From Actinocatenispora thailandica (lineage in GTDB: Bacteria; Actinomycetota; Actinomycetes; Mycobacteriales; Micromonosporaceae), in assembly GCF_016865425.1 (NCBI RefSeq), contig NZ_AP023355.1:5516198-5580197 (forward strand): 64,000 nucleotides of DNA, in the 5' to 3' direction. Every line of letters begins with the position of its first letter. The first letter of the stretch is position 1. Shown piece by piece: positions 44,988 through 52,000 of this stretch. The translations under genes and the position numbers were made by a program. Under the pieces are notes generated by a model. The model was not told where the DNA came from. It worked only from the letters and a program-made list of their open reading frames with translations, and did no database searches.

Positions 44988-45557
44988 CTACAGGGTGCGG
45001 CGCATCAGGATGCGGGGCTGGCCGGCGAGCACCGAGGTGGTGTCCGCGGCGTGCACGAAGCCGGCCCGCTCGAAGTTCTTCCGGAACCCGACGTAGGCCA
45101 TCGTGGTGTCGACCCGGGCCGTCCCGCTGTCCAGCGGGTACGCCTCCAGCACGGGCGCACCGTGCGTCCGGGCGAACTCGACCGCACCGGCGATCAGCGC
45201 GTGCGAGATGCCCTGCTTCCGGTGCCCCGGCCGGATCCGGATGCACCACAGCGACCACACCGGCAGGTCGTCGAGGCGCGGAATGCTGCGACTACGCGCG
45301 TAGGACGTGTTCGCCCGCGGCGCCACCGCGGCCCAGCCGACCGGCTCGTCCCCGTCGTAGGCGAGCACGCCGGGTGCGGGATCGGCCCGGCACAGCTCCT
45401 CGACGTACGCACCGCGCTCCGGCCCGCGCAGCTCGTGGTCGAGCTTGGCCGGGACCCGGTGGCTCAGGCACCAGCACACGGTGGCCGCCGGTGACTTCGG
45501 CCCGATCACGGCACGCACGTCGGGGAAGACCGACGCGGGACGAACCTCGATGCTCAT
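44988..45557 (-). CDS. GNAT-family N-acetyltransferase
   Basis: 189 residues. The acetyl-CoA loop reads IRIRPGHRKQGISHALIAGA (R/QxxGxG/A type), preceded by the strand LPVWSLWCIRI. The later YVGFRKNFERAGFVHAADTT is the typical GNAT C-terminal strand-loop. The N-terminal SPAATVCWCLSHRVPAKLDH is shared with a subgroup of actinobacterial GNATs. Substrate unknown. The 196 bases to its right-hand neighbour on the left side hold three copies of GTGCGGGCTACAG-like sequence (44965-45000). Confidence 0.88.
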   Translation of the reverse strand: MSIEVRPASVFPDVRAVIGPKSPAATVCWCLSHRVPAKLDHELRGPERGAYVEELCRADPAPGVLAYDGDEPVGWAAVAPRANTSYARSRSIPRLDDLPVWSLWCIRIRPGHRKQGISHALIAGAVEFARTHGAPVLEAYPLDSGTARVDTTMAYVGFRKNFERAGFVHAADTTSVLAGQPRILMRRTL

Positions 45558-45635
45558 GCCGCCACGATGTCACGACCCACCGACGACGGTCGCCGCGTCC
45601 TCGACCCCGGTACCGGCCCGGGTTAGGCTCGGCCG

Positions 45636-45893
45636 ATGCGGGACCTGATCGGATTCGCGGTGTTGGCGGTGGTGGCCGGCGGCGCCGCCTGGGTGCTGAT
45701 GCGGCTCGCCGGGTGGGCCCGCCGCCGGGGCATCGGCGGCGCGCTGATGGGCCCGGCCGAGGAGATCTGGCACCCCAACGCGCGCGAGTTCCGCTTCGTC
45801 ATCGAGGCCGACGCGCAGCACGAGGTGGCCCGCCCACCCGCCGGCGACCCACCCATCCCCGCTGACCGCGCGCTGATCGACCCGCACAGGTGA
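45636..45893 (+). CDS. Small single-TM protein, host of a duplicated 3' segment
   Basis: 85 residues: one TM helix (LIGFAVLAVVAGGAAWVLM), basic patch (RRR), then a soluble tail EEIWHPNAREFRFVIEADAQ ending near PADRALIDPHR. Unknown function. Its 3' half (45741-45860) is repeated almost exactly at 47632-47751 on the other side of an XRE/PIN module, showing that a duplication or insertion occurred here. Confidence 0.75.
   Translation: MRDLIGFAVLAVVAGGAAWVLMRLAGWARRRGIGGALMGPAEEIWHPNAREFRFVIEADAQHEVARPPAGDPPIPADRALIDPHR
45741..45860 (+). repeat. 120-bp direct repeat, left copy
   Basis: Identical to 47632-47751 except for one base (45843 G, 47734 A), with spacing of 1,891 bp. The left copy lies inside the small TM-protein gene. 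The pair brackets the XRE-ImmA / PIN / micro-ORF module. Confidence 0.95.
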
Positions 45894-45917
45894 AACGCCT
45901 CCACATCCGCCTGGTGG

Positions 45918-46025
45918 TCAGATCTGCCCGTTGTCGCGTGCCCACTTCTCGAAGCCGCCAGGAGGAAGCGGCAGGCGGTACTCGCCCTCGATAAGATCGT
46001 CGACCAGCGCAGAGACCATCGTCAT
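45918..46025 (-). CDS. 35-residue micro-ORF in the PIN/XRE module
   Basis: ATG 46025 to TGA 45918, two bases beyond the PIN gene's stop, with AAAGGG upstream. It encodes MTMVSALVDDLIEGEYRLPL followed by PPGGFEKWARDNGQI: acidic N-terminus, Pro/Gly turn, amphipathic end. Positioned as a third gene of the module. It could be a small antitoxin-like or regulatory peptide, or chance. No family recognised. Confidence 0.45.
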   Translation of the reverse strand: MTMVSALVDDLIEGEYRLPLPPGGFEKWARDNGQI

Positions 46026-46027
46026 GG

Positions 46028-46459
46028 TCAGTTGGCCCTTTCGGACGGCCTCGCACGCAGACTCAACGTACCGCGACACTTGATCCCGGCAGCCTGCGCC
46101 GCTTTACGGGCCGCACCGTCGTCGAGAACGACGGTTCTATTGTGGACTTTGGCGTAGGCGAGGGCTCCGGCCTCGCCCACATTGCGCCCGCGCGCCACCA
46201 GAAGGGCGGAGAAGTGAGCGAATTCTCCGATCTCCGCGGCACTGGTCAGGGGACGCTGGACAATCCACGAAGCATCCAGCACCAGCTGCAGGTACGGGTG
46301 CGCACGCAGTCCGCTCTGCAGCTCGGCGATCACGGTGTCCGGGGTGACGGCCGTTCGACCGTCCAGCACGAAACGAAGCGCGCCGAGCCATCCCTGTCTG
46401 GCGAAGTGGGAGAGCGGACCGGTGTCGAAGACGAGCTCGTCGGCGACCGATGTCGTCAT
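46028..46459 (-). CDS. PIN-domain protein (putative toxin ribonuclease)
   Basis: 143 residues with the PIN acidic set: the first Asp in LVFDTGPLSHFARQG, Glu in TVIAELQSG and VGEAGALAYAK, and the final Asp in RTVVLDDGAARKAAQAAG. PIN toxins are Mg-dependent ribonucleases. Its start overlaps the end of the XRE-ImmA gene by four bases, so both are made together as in two-gene addiction modules. Here the antitoxin role would be played by the larger XRE protein; that pairing is inferred from context. Confidence 0.82.
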   Translation of the reverse strand: MTTSVADELVFDTGPLSHFARQGWLGALRFVLDGRTAVTPDTVIAELQSGLRAHPYLQLVLDASWIVQRPLTSAAEIGEFAHFSALLVARGRNVGEAGALAYAKVHNRTVVLDDGAARKAAQAAGIKCRGTLSLRARPSERAN

Positions 46460-47574
46460 AGGTACTGCCAGATCGCTTGTTCGGCACGCTCCGGCAGATC
46501 GGGAAGTTCCGAAACGGGCCAGGTGTCGAGAAGAAGATCCAGTGCCCGCGGCGCGCTGATCGTTTCCTTGCGGTACAGACCGAGCACGGCACGGATGTAG
46601 CTGTCCGGCAACTCCGGCGGTGCCAGTTCATGACTGACCACAAGATCGAAGTCGACGATGTCGGCCTTCTTCGTCCGAACCTCACGCACGATTCCGGCCG
46701 CCTTGCCATCGACGATGTTGAGTTCCTGCAACCGGCGCGCCAGCGTCGACATGTCCACCCGGTACGAGCTGGCAAGCTTGACCGCTGCGGTACGCAGGCT
46801 TCCTTCCGGTCCCCGGAGAAGGGCGTCCCACTGCTGACGCACGGCGCCGGCCGGAAGCAACAGGGCGCGAGCGAATCGATCGAGCCGTTGCTCACGTCGC
46901 TCGGCGTTCTGCTCCGCCGCTATGCGCCAGTCGACCGTGTAATCGTCCGCGACCAGGAAATGGCCAATCTCGTGCGCCAGGGCCAACCGCCGCCGGCCGA
47001 CCTTGAGCTGCCCGTTGATGAGTGCCACACCGCCCGTGTCAAGCAGCATCGTGGCTGCATCGGCTGCGTTCGCGGACCCGCCGAGATCCAAACTGAACGT
47101 CAGCAGCCCAAGCCGCTCGCCTCGTTCAGCCAACCGGTCCAAGGGCGCGTCCGCGCCGACACCCAGTTCGTCTCGCACCGTCACGGCCAGCGCCTCGCAC
47201 TCGGCCAACGTCGTCGGAAACGGCTTCGGTTCGATCGCCGATGCCGACAAGCGGGGATCGTGTTCTCGAACGAACAACACGCCGCGGCTGATGCGCTCGA
47301 CCGTCGCATCCACCGCCGGGCTTGGCGCCCCGGGCTCGGCCATGTTGCGCCGGGAGAGCAAGGGTGCCGGCTCGTCCCCGACGAACCACTCGATTCGCGC
47401 GTCCAGTGCCGTTGCCAGCCGAGCCAACTCCAACGCCGAGACCTGCCGAGTGCCCGACTCGATCTTGGCCAACGCCGAACGATCGAGGTGAGCGATCGTC
47501 GCAAGCTGGGCCTGCGTCATGCCGGCTTGCCGCCTGGCCGACGCGAGCCGAGCCCCGAGCCCAGTCACATCCAC
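46456..47574 (-). CDS. XRE regulator fused to ImmA/IrrE metallopeptidase
   Basis: 372 residues. Residues 1-65 are a helix-turn-helix (LASARRQAGMTQAQLATIAH, LDRSALAKIESGTRQVSALE). A linker follows, then the ImmA/IrrE peptidase domain with LALAHEIGHFLVADDYTVDW, the HExxH zinc site, and EQNAERREQRLDRFARALLL. A C-terminal domain (SHELAPPELPDSYIRAVLGL) comes last. Such proteins sense damage or phage and cleave repressors or act as antitoxins. Operon with the PIN gene. Confidence 0.9.
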   Translation of the reverse strand: MDVTGLGARLASARRQAGMTQAQLATIAHLDRSALAKIESGTRQVSALELARLATALDARIEWFVGDEPAPLLSRRNMAEPGAPSPAVDATVERISRGVLFVREHDPRLSASAIEPKPFPTTLAECEALAVTVRDELGVGADAPLDRLAERGERLGLLTFSLDLGGSANAADAATMLLDTGGVALINGQLKVGRRRLALAHEIGHFLVADDYTVDWRIAAEQNAERREQRLDRFARALLLPAGAVRQQWDALLRGPEGSLRTAAVKLASSYRVDMSTLARRLQELNIVDGKAAGIVREVRTKKADIVDFDLVVSHELAPPELPDSYIRAVLGLYRKETISAPRALDLLLDTWPVSELPDLPERAEQAIWQYL

Positions 47575-47631
47575 CTGTGCGATATTAGAACAATCTCCGT
47601 CGGTCGCCTACCCCCTGGCCATCGGCGCGGT

Positions 47632-47751
47632 GCGCTGATGGGCCCGGCCGAGGAGATCTGGCACCCCAACGCGCGCGAGTTCCGCTTCGTCATCGAGGCC
47701 GACGCGCAGCACGAGGTGGCCCGCCCACCCGCCAGCGACCCACCCATCCCC
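47632..47751 (+). pseudogene. Truncated copy of the small TM-protein gene (right direct repeat)
   Basis: A 120-bp copy of 45741-45860 with one substitution, lacking the 5' part that encodes the TM helix and losing similarity just before the original stop. Bases immediately upstream (CATCGGCGCGGTGCGCTGATG) are a scrambled version of the original junction. Interpreted as the scar of an insertion or segmental duplication. Confidence 0.85.
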
Positions 47752-47766
47752 CGCCGACCACACGAA

Positions 47767-47794
47767 ACGACCCCGAGCGGCGCTCGGGGGTCGT
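47767..47794. terminator. Terminator hairpin near the DUF397 gene
   Basis: ACGACCCCGAGC / GCTCGGGG(G)TCGT, about 12 bp with one bulge and a 3-4-base loop, 12 bases past the stop of the minus-strand DUF397 gene. Confidence 0.6.
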
Positions 47795-47805
47795 TCGGCA
47801 TGCAG

Positions 47806-48003
47806 CTACAGCGACTTCACCGTCGCCGCGAAAGCCCGAAAAGCAGGCGTCTCGACGACCAGCACGGGGCCGCTCGGATCCTTACTGTCACGGATGGCGA
47901 CGACGCCGGGGAGATTGCTCGCCACTTCAACGCACTGACCGCCGTTGCCGCCAGATCGGCTGGATTTGCGCCACCGTGCCTGCGCCAGCTCTGCAAAGAA
48001 CAT
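47806..48003 (-). CDS. DUF397 protein
   Basis: 65 residues beginning MFFAELAQARWRKSSRSGGN, the WRKSSxS(x)GNxxxCVEVA signature of DUF397, then VVAIRDSKDPSGPVLVV and AFRAFAATVKSL. DUF397 proteins normally accompany XRE-DUF5753 regulators (BldB/AbaA-orf-like sets). This copy has no XRE gene immediately upstream, so it is an orphan of the set or is served by the one starting at 49248. Confidence 0.88.
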   Translation of the reverse strand: MFFAELAQARWRKSSRSGGNGGQCVEVASNLPGVVAIRDSKDPSGPVLVVETPAFRAFAATVKSL

Positions 48004-48071
48004 TCCGCGGCTCCTTCCTGGCACCCGGATCCACGCCGAGCCTAGACCGGACATACGGGCCATAAAAGGGT

Positions 48072-48103
48072 GCGCGGCCCCGAGATCGTTCTCGGGGCCG
48101 CGC
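48072..48103. terminator. 14-bp perfect hairpin between two DUF397 genes
   Basis: GCGCGGCCCCGAGA, loop TCGT, exact complement. Located 77 bases beyond the stop of the 48180-48377 gene and upstream of the other DUF397 gene, so it likely ends the XRE-DUF397 transcript. Confidence 0.75.
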
Positions 48104-48179
48104 CCTGTCGCACCGACAATCGGCGCGGCACGCGCGGCGAGCGGGCGATCAACAGACCGCCCGCTCGTCTCGGTACTGA

Positions 48180-48377
48180 TCAGGCGAGGTCGTGGGCACC
48201 CGCGTGGACGTCCGCGGTGAACGCGGCCCACTGCGCGGCCGGGAAGTCCAGGATCGGACTCGCCTCGCCGAGCTTGGTGTCACGAACCTGGACCACGCCG
48301 TCGACGAGCCGAACCTCGACGCAGGATCCGTTGCCGCCGCTACGGCTACTCTTCCGCCACCGTGAGTCCATGGGCAT
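48180..48377 (-). CDS. DUF397 protein paired with XRE-DUF5753
   Basis: 65 residues: SRWRKSSRSGGNGSCVEVRL, VVQVRDTKLGEASPILDF, AAQWAAFTADVHAGAHDLA, a complete DUF397 domain. The start at 48377 has GGGGG upstream and overlaps the 3' end of the XRE gene by 32 bases. The XRE/DUF397 pairs act in developmental and secondary-metabolism regulation in streptomycetes; the role here is inferred. Confidence 0.9.
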   Translation of the reverse strand: MPMDSRWRKSSRSGGNGSCVEVRLVDGVVQVRDTKLGEASPILDFPAAQWAAFTADVHAGAHDLA

Positions 48378-49248
48378 GGGCTGCCCCCTTCAGTTTCGTG
48401 GCGGCCCGGTCCACTGCCGCTTCGATCAGCTCGACCGACGCGGACTCGGACAGGGCAGCCGCCCGCAAATCGCCGAACGCCACTGTATAGCGATCGGCTT
48501 CGGGCGGATCTTCGTAGCGGTCGCCGGTGAGCGTCTCGACATAAACGATGTCCGGGTCACGGGCGAAGCCCATGATCGTGAACGAACTGAGCATGCCGGG
48601 AAACATCGCGTGGTCGAACGGGATGATCTGCACGCGCACGTGCGGTTCGCCCCTCGCCACGTCGAGCAGGCGGGTCATCTGGTCGAGGTGGACCTGTACG
48701 TCCCCACCGATGATGCGATGCAGCACCGCCTCGTCCATGACCACCATGAGCTGCAACGGATTCTCACCTTGCAGCCGACGTTGCCGGTTCAGCCTGACGT
48801 CCACCAACTTGCGGATCGTCGCCGAGGACTCACCAGGTCGGCTTGCCCGCACCACAGCCTCGGCATACTCCGGCGTCTGGAGCAGTCCGTGAACGATCAG
48901 CGTCTCGTAGATCTGCAGGCCGGTCGCATCGTTCTCGTAGCCGACGTAGGCCGAGTACTGCGTGCTGAGCACGCTCGCGTACTTCGACCACCAGCCTCGC
49001 TCGCGGCCACCAACGGCGAGCTGATGCATCTCGCGCCGCATCTCGTCGTCGGTGACGCCGTAGAAGGCCAGAAGCTCATCGAGCATCTTCGGCCGGATGC
49101 CGACCCTTCCCGCCTCAAGATGGCTCACCCAGGCGGCCGAGCGGTCGACTGCTGCACCGGCAGCGGATCCGTCCTTCCCGGCCGCATTGCGCATCTCGCG
49201 AAGCAGTATGCCCAGACGGCGACGCTGAGCGGTTGGTCCGGTTCCCAT
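48346..49248 (-). CDS. XRE-family regulator with DUF5753
   Basis: 300 residues. N-terminal helix-turn-helix (RRRLGILLREMRNAAGKDGS, AAWVSHLEAGRVGIRPKMLD), then the DUF5753 domain (QIYETLIVHGLLQTPEYAEA, LQLMVVMDEAVLHRIIGG, PHVRVQIIPFDHAMFPGM, IVYVETLTGDRYEDPPEAD). Typical partner of DUF397. First gene of the two-gene operon; the 361 bases upstream are shared with a divergent operon. Confidence 0.93.
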   Translation of the reverse strand: MGTGPTAQRRRLGILLREMRNAAGKDGSAAGAAVDRSAAWVSHLEAGRVGIRPKMLDELLAFYGVTDDEMRREMHQLAVGGRERGWWSKYASVLSTQYSAYVGYENDATGLQIYETLIVHGLLQTPEYAEAVVRASRPGESSATIRKLVDVRLNRQRRLQGENPLQLMVVMDEAVLHRIIGGDVQVHLDQMTRLLDVARGEPHVRVQIIPFDHAMFPGMLSSFTIMGFARDPDIVYVETLTGDRYEDPPEADRYTVAFGDLRAAALSESASVELIEAAVDRAATKLKGAAHAHGLTVAEE

Positions 49249-49609
49249 GCCGACCAGTCTGGCACAGAACAGTCAATCGCGAAAGTCAATCCAACCTTGT
49301 CGATAGGGTTGAAATTTAATTTATTGCCGTGTCTAATCGACTGATCGGTCGCCGCACGCATCTCGGGCATGACGCGATGTGACGAACGAGTGCGTCACGG
49401 AGCGGTCTTCTCAGACTCAGCAGCCGCATCGTGACCACGCCGGTTGGTCTGGAATGCGCACTCACCTGAGCGAACCGACCATCGACCGGCCACAGAACGG
49501 CCCGTCGTCGCCGTACCCGACGGCGGGTCCCATAAAGACGGTGGGGCGCGGTGCCTCGCCTGCAAGCTCGCACCGCGCCCCGCCCCATCGAAGGATTGGA
49601 GCCCTACCG
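49249..49609. other. 361-bp divergent intergenic region with leader hairpin
   Basis: Between the XRE-DUF5753 gene and the tiny-protein operon. The left 70 bases are AT-rich (GTTGAAATTTAATTTATTGCC, 49309-49329), plausible promoter DNA for either direction. The right part carries a strong hairpin (49543-49581). No gene supported. Confidence 0.5.
49543..49581 (+). promoter_or_regulatory. 12-bp perfect stem in the leader of the tiny-protein operon
   Basis: GGGGCGCGGTGC / GCACCGCGCCCC with a 15-base loop, 28 bases before the first ATG (49610) and close to its GGATTGGAG ribosome site. Could be an attenuator, a transcript stabiliser or a terminator of an upstream read. No T tract. Confidence 0.45.
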
Positions 49610-49723
49610 ATGGAGCTGTATCACCGTACCGTGAGAGCGTTGCGGCGGGTCCGCGCGCGCATACGGGACTGGCGGGACGAGGTTGCCGCGCGGCCGGTCG
49701 ACCCGGACGGGTGGTGGCGATGA
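49610..49723 (+). CDS. 37-residue basic protein, first of a five-gene micro-operon
   Basis: Begins MELYHRTVRALRRVRARIRD and ends EVAARPVDPDGWWR; strongly basic amphipathic helix plus a Trp-rich end. ATG preceded by GGATTGGAG. Its stop overlaps the ATG of the next gene (ATGA), supporting reality. Function unknown. Confidence 0.6.
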   Translation: MELYHRTVRALRRVRARIRDWRDEVAARPVDPDGWWR

Positions 49724-49944
49724 ACGCCATCACGTACGCGGCGGTGCTCGGCACCGCGTTCGTCGTCGGCGCGGCGGCGGTCACCATCGTCGCCGCGTAC
49801 CTGATCGACCGGCAGGCCGGCCGCCGACGCCGGTCGGCGACGACACTGCGCGACCCGTACCAGCAGGCACAGGAGCTGGCCGCACGCCGCCGCGAGCGGG
49901 TACCCGCGCACGCCGCCGGCCGGGGTGGTGCGCCATGGTCGTGA
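49720..49944 (+). CDS. 74-residue single-TM protein
   Basis: Starts MNAITYAAVLGTAFVVGAAA followed by VTIVAAYLIDRQAGRRRR: one TM helix and a basic cytosolic tail (RDPYQQAQELAARRRERVPA). Overlaps both neighbours by a few bases in the operon. Function unknown. Confidence 0.65.
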   Translation: MNAITYAAVLGTAFVVGAAAVTIVAAYLIDRQAGRRRRSATTLRDPYQQAQELAARRRERVPAHAAGRGGAPWS

Positions 49945-50114
49945 TCCCCGGCGACCGGGCGCGCATCGGCCGGCGCACCGTCACCGTGGCCGAGGCGTAC
50001 CTGCATCACGGGCGGCTGGTCGAGATCACCGGCACCGACGGCCGGGTCACCTGGGCGCCACCGGGGCTGGTCGAACGGCTCGAACCCGAGCGGGTGCCGA
50101 CATGGCGGCGCTGA
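49935..50114 (+). CDS. 59-residue SH3-like small protein
   Basis: MVVIPGDRARIGRRTVTVAE ... GRLVEITGTDGRVTWAPPGL, a compact all-beta pattern (short strands with Gly/Asp turns) reminiscent of SH3-like or KOW domains. Overlaps the upstream and downstream genes. Unknown function. Confidence 0.6.
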   Translation: MVVIPGDRARIGRRTVTVAEAYLHHGRLVEITGTDGRVTWAPPGLVERLEPERVPTWRR

Positions 50115-50380
50115 TGGACCGGCCGCCGCGGATCGGCGACCTGCTGGGCCTGCCGGCGTGGCTGCCGGACCTGCCGTACCGGGTGCTCGGCGTCCGCGAT
50201 CCCGGCATCGAGGGGTACCGGTGGCTCGACGGGTACCTGATCGACGGCGGCACCGTCCACGAACGCAGCTACCTGGTACCGGTCGCGCGGCTGCGCGGGC
50301 TGCCCGACCCGTTGTGGGGCAACGCGACAGGCGAGCAGCCGCCCAGCGCACCGGCGGCGACACGGGCGGACCGGTGGTGA
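50102..50380 (+). CDS. 92-residue beta-rich small protein
   Basis: MAALMDRPPRIGDLLGLPAW, then YRVLGVRDPGIEGYRWLDGY and SYLVPVARLRGLPDPLWGN, with a Pro/Ala tail. Alternating aromatic/hydrophobic strands suggest a small barrel. Overlaps the preceding gene by 13 bases and the following GTG by four. Confidence 0.6.
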   Translation: MAALMDRPPRIGDLLGLPAWLPDLPYRVLGVRDPGIEGYRWLDGYLIDGGTVHERSYLVPVARLRGLPDPLWGNATGEQPPSAPAATRADRW

Positions 50381-50601
50381 GCGCCGTGTACGCCTCGGGG
50401 GTGCTGCCGCTGCCGGGCGACCAGGTACCGATCAGCCCGGCCGTCGCTCCGCTCGCCGTGCGCACCGACGTCCTGACGGTGCGCTGGACCCAACCGTGCG
50501 ACACACCCGGCTGGGCGTACCTGGTCGGCACCTGGCGGGACGGTCGCCCCGGCCGCGTCATGATCTGGCTGGACCGCATCGTCGTCCGCCGCCGGTGCTG
50601 A
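50377..50601 (+). CDS. 74-residue small protein, last of the micro-operon
   Basis: GTG start overlapping the upstream stop (GTGA). YASGVLPLPGDQVPISPAVA, VLTVRWTQPCDTPGWAYLVG, GRVMIWLDRIVVRRRC. Beta-rich with a C-terminal Cys. Translational coupling through all five genes implies joint function, but none is recognised. Confidence 0.6.
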   Translation: MSAVYASGVLPLPGDQVPISPAVAPLAVRTDVLTVRWTQPCDTPGWAYLVGTWRDGRPGRVMIWLDRIVVRRRC

Positions 50602-50657
50602 GTGGTGGGGCGTCGGGACGCGATCCCGGCGCCCCACCTGACCGGGTCGCGGGGTAC

Positions 50658-51500
50658 TCAGAGCGCCGCGAGCAGCGTCCGCGTCGCCGCGTCGAGCCGG
50701 GTGGCGTTGGCGGGATCGAGCGTGTCCAGCGTCAGCGGCAGCATCCGGTCCCGGTCGATCGCGGTCAACGGCGCGGTCGGCGGGTGGTCGATGAGCCGGT
50801 GGATGGGCTCGATCGACGTCGTGACCGGTCGTGCCGCCATCCGTGCGGCGAGCCGGATCAAGGCCCGCATCGGTACCGGGAGGGTGCTGAGATCGCCGCT
50901 CCTGGTGAACCCGGGGTGGTAGAGAACGTAGGGCACGGAAGGGTGCTGCGCCGCGAACGCGACCCCGAGCAGATCGTTGGCGCGGCCGGCCTGCAGCTGG
51001 GCGGCGACCATCCGGTAGCCGCGCTGCAGCTGCAGATCGTCCCAGTGAACCCCGCCCCTGCGGATCCCCACCCCGGCAACGTTCACGATCACGCCGGTCC
51101 GGCCGCGGGCCAGCAACGGCGCGAGCTCGTGACTGAGCAGGTACCGGCTCAGGTAGTACAGCGCGAAGGTCTGTTCGAGCCGTTCGGTCGTGGCGATCCG
51201 CCGGGGTGCCTGCCTGTTCGCGAACAGGACCAGTGCGTCGAGGGCGTCATGCCGAGCGGCGACGTGTTCGATGGCGGCCCGGGTCCGCGCAACGCTGGAC
51301 AGATCGACCTGGAGGAAGTCGATCCGCCCGGCGGCGCCGATCCGGTCGGCCTCGGCAAGCAGCTTCTCGCCCTTGCCGGGGTTGCTGCCGAGCGCGACCA
51401 CGCAATCGCCGCGCTCCGCCCGGGAGAGGGCCAGCGCCCGCCCCATCCCGTCGGTACCGCCGCTGACCACGATGACGCGGGGTTGGTTCCGGTTGGACAC
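50658..51500 (-). CDS. Short-chain dehydrogenase/reductase-like protein lacking the usual active site
   Basis: About 280 residues from a GTG at 51500 with AGGAGCGG upstream. The NAD(P) Rossmann motif is VIVVSGGTDGMGRALALSRA, and IDFLQVDLSSVARTRAAIEH and TGVIVNVAGVGI follow SDR order. Where family members have YxxxK, this protein has AAQLQAGRANDLLGVAF, so Tyr and Lys appear replaced (Gln and Gly). It may bind cofactor without classical catalysis. Divergent from an HxlR regulator that probably controls it. Confidence 0.8.
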   Translation of the reverse strand: MSNRNQPRVIVVSGGTDGMGRALALSRAERGDCVVALGSNPGKGEKLLAEADRIGAAGRIDFLQVDLSSVARTRAAIEHVAARHDALDALVLFANRQAPRRIATTERLEQTFALYYLSRYLLSHELAPLLARGRTGVIVNVAGVGIRRGGVHWDDLQLQRGYRMVAAQLQAGRANDLLGVAFAAQHPSVPYVLYHPGFTRSGDLSTLPVPMRALIRLAARMAARPVTTSIEPIHRLIDHPPTAPLTAIDRDRMLPLTLDTLDPANATRLDAATRTLLAAL

Positions 51501-51518
51501 GACGGCCGCTCCTGGGTA

Positions 51519-51552
51519 GTTACTCTTGGTACCTACCGCAATCATGAGTAAC
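51519..51552. promoter_or_regulatory. Inverted repeat, probable HxlR operator
   Basis: GTTACTC (51519-51525) and GAGTAAC (51546-51552), exact complements 20 bases apart, in the 81-bp gap between the divergent SDR and HxlR genes. HxlR-type regulators commonly bind such symmetric sites between themselves and a divergent target. Confidence 0.55.
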
Positions 51553-51581
51553 CGGAGCGGCCCGCGGAAGAAGGCAGTTCG

Positions 51582-51980
51582 ATGTCAGGTACGCACAGCG
51601 GTGTGCCCTCCATGGTCAGCACCCCGCTGCCCAATCCGGTGCCGGCCGCGGAGCACGAGCAGTGCCCGGTCACCGACGTGCTGCGCCGGGTCGGCGACAA
51701 GTGGTCGGTGCTGGTGATCGTGCTGCTGGGCACCCGCCCGTACCGGTTCAACGAACTGCACCGCGGGATCGAGACGATCAGCCAGCGGATGCTGACCCGC
51801 ACCCTCCGCGGCCTCGAAGCCGACGGGCTGGTGCACCGGGAGGTGCATCCGACCGTGCCGCCGAGCGTCGAGTACAGCCTCACCCCGCTCGGCCGAACCC
51901 TGCTCGTGCCGCTGTCCGCGCTCGCCGACTGGGCGGTGCAGCATCAGCCCGAGATCGCCGCGGCCCGCCGCGCCCACTGA
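51582..51980 (+). CDS. HxlR-family winged helix-turn-helix regulator
   Basis: 132 residues. The HxlR signature is plain: CPVTDVLRRVGDKWSVLVIV, YRFNELHRGIETISQRMLTR, TLRGLEADGLVHREVHPTVP and VEYSLTPLGRTLLVPLSAL. The N-terminal Cys before the first helix is the redox/effector position in related regulators. Likely represses or activates the divergent SDR gene. Confidence 0.93.
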   Translation: MSGTHSGVPSMVSTPLPNPVPAAEHEQCPVTDVLRRVGDKWSVLVIVLLGTRPYRFNELHRGIETISQRMLTRTLRGLEADGLVHREVHPTVPPSVEYSLTPLGRTLLVPLSALADWAVQHQPEIAAARRAH

Positions 51981-52000
51981 CTCCACTGTGGATGGTCGCG

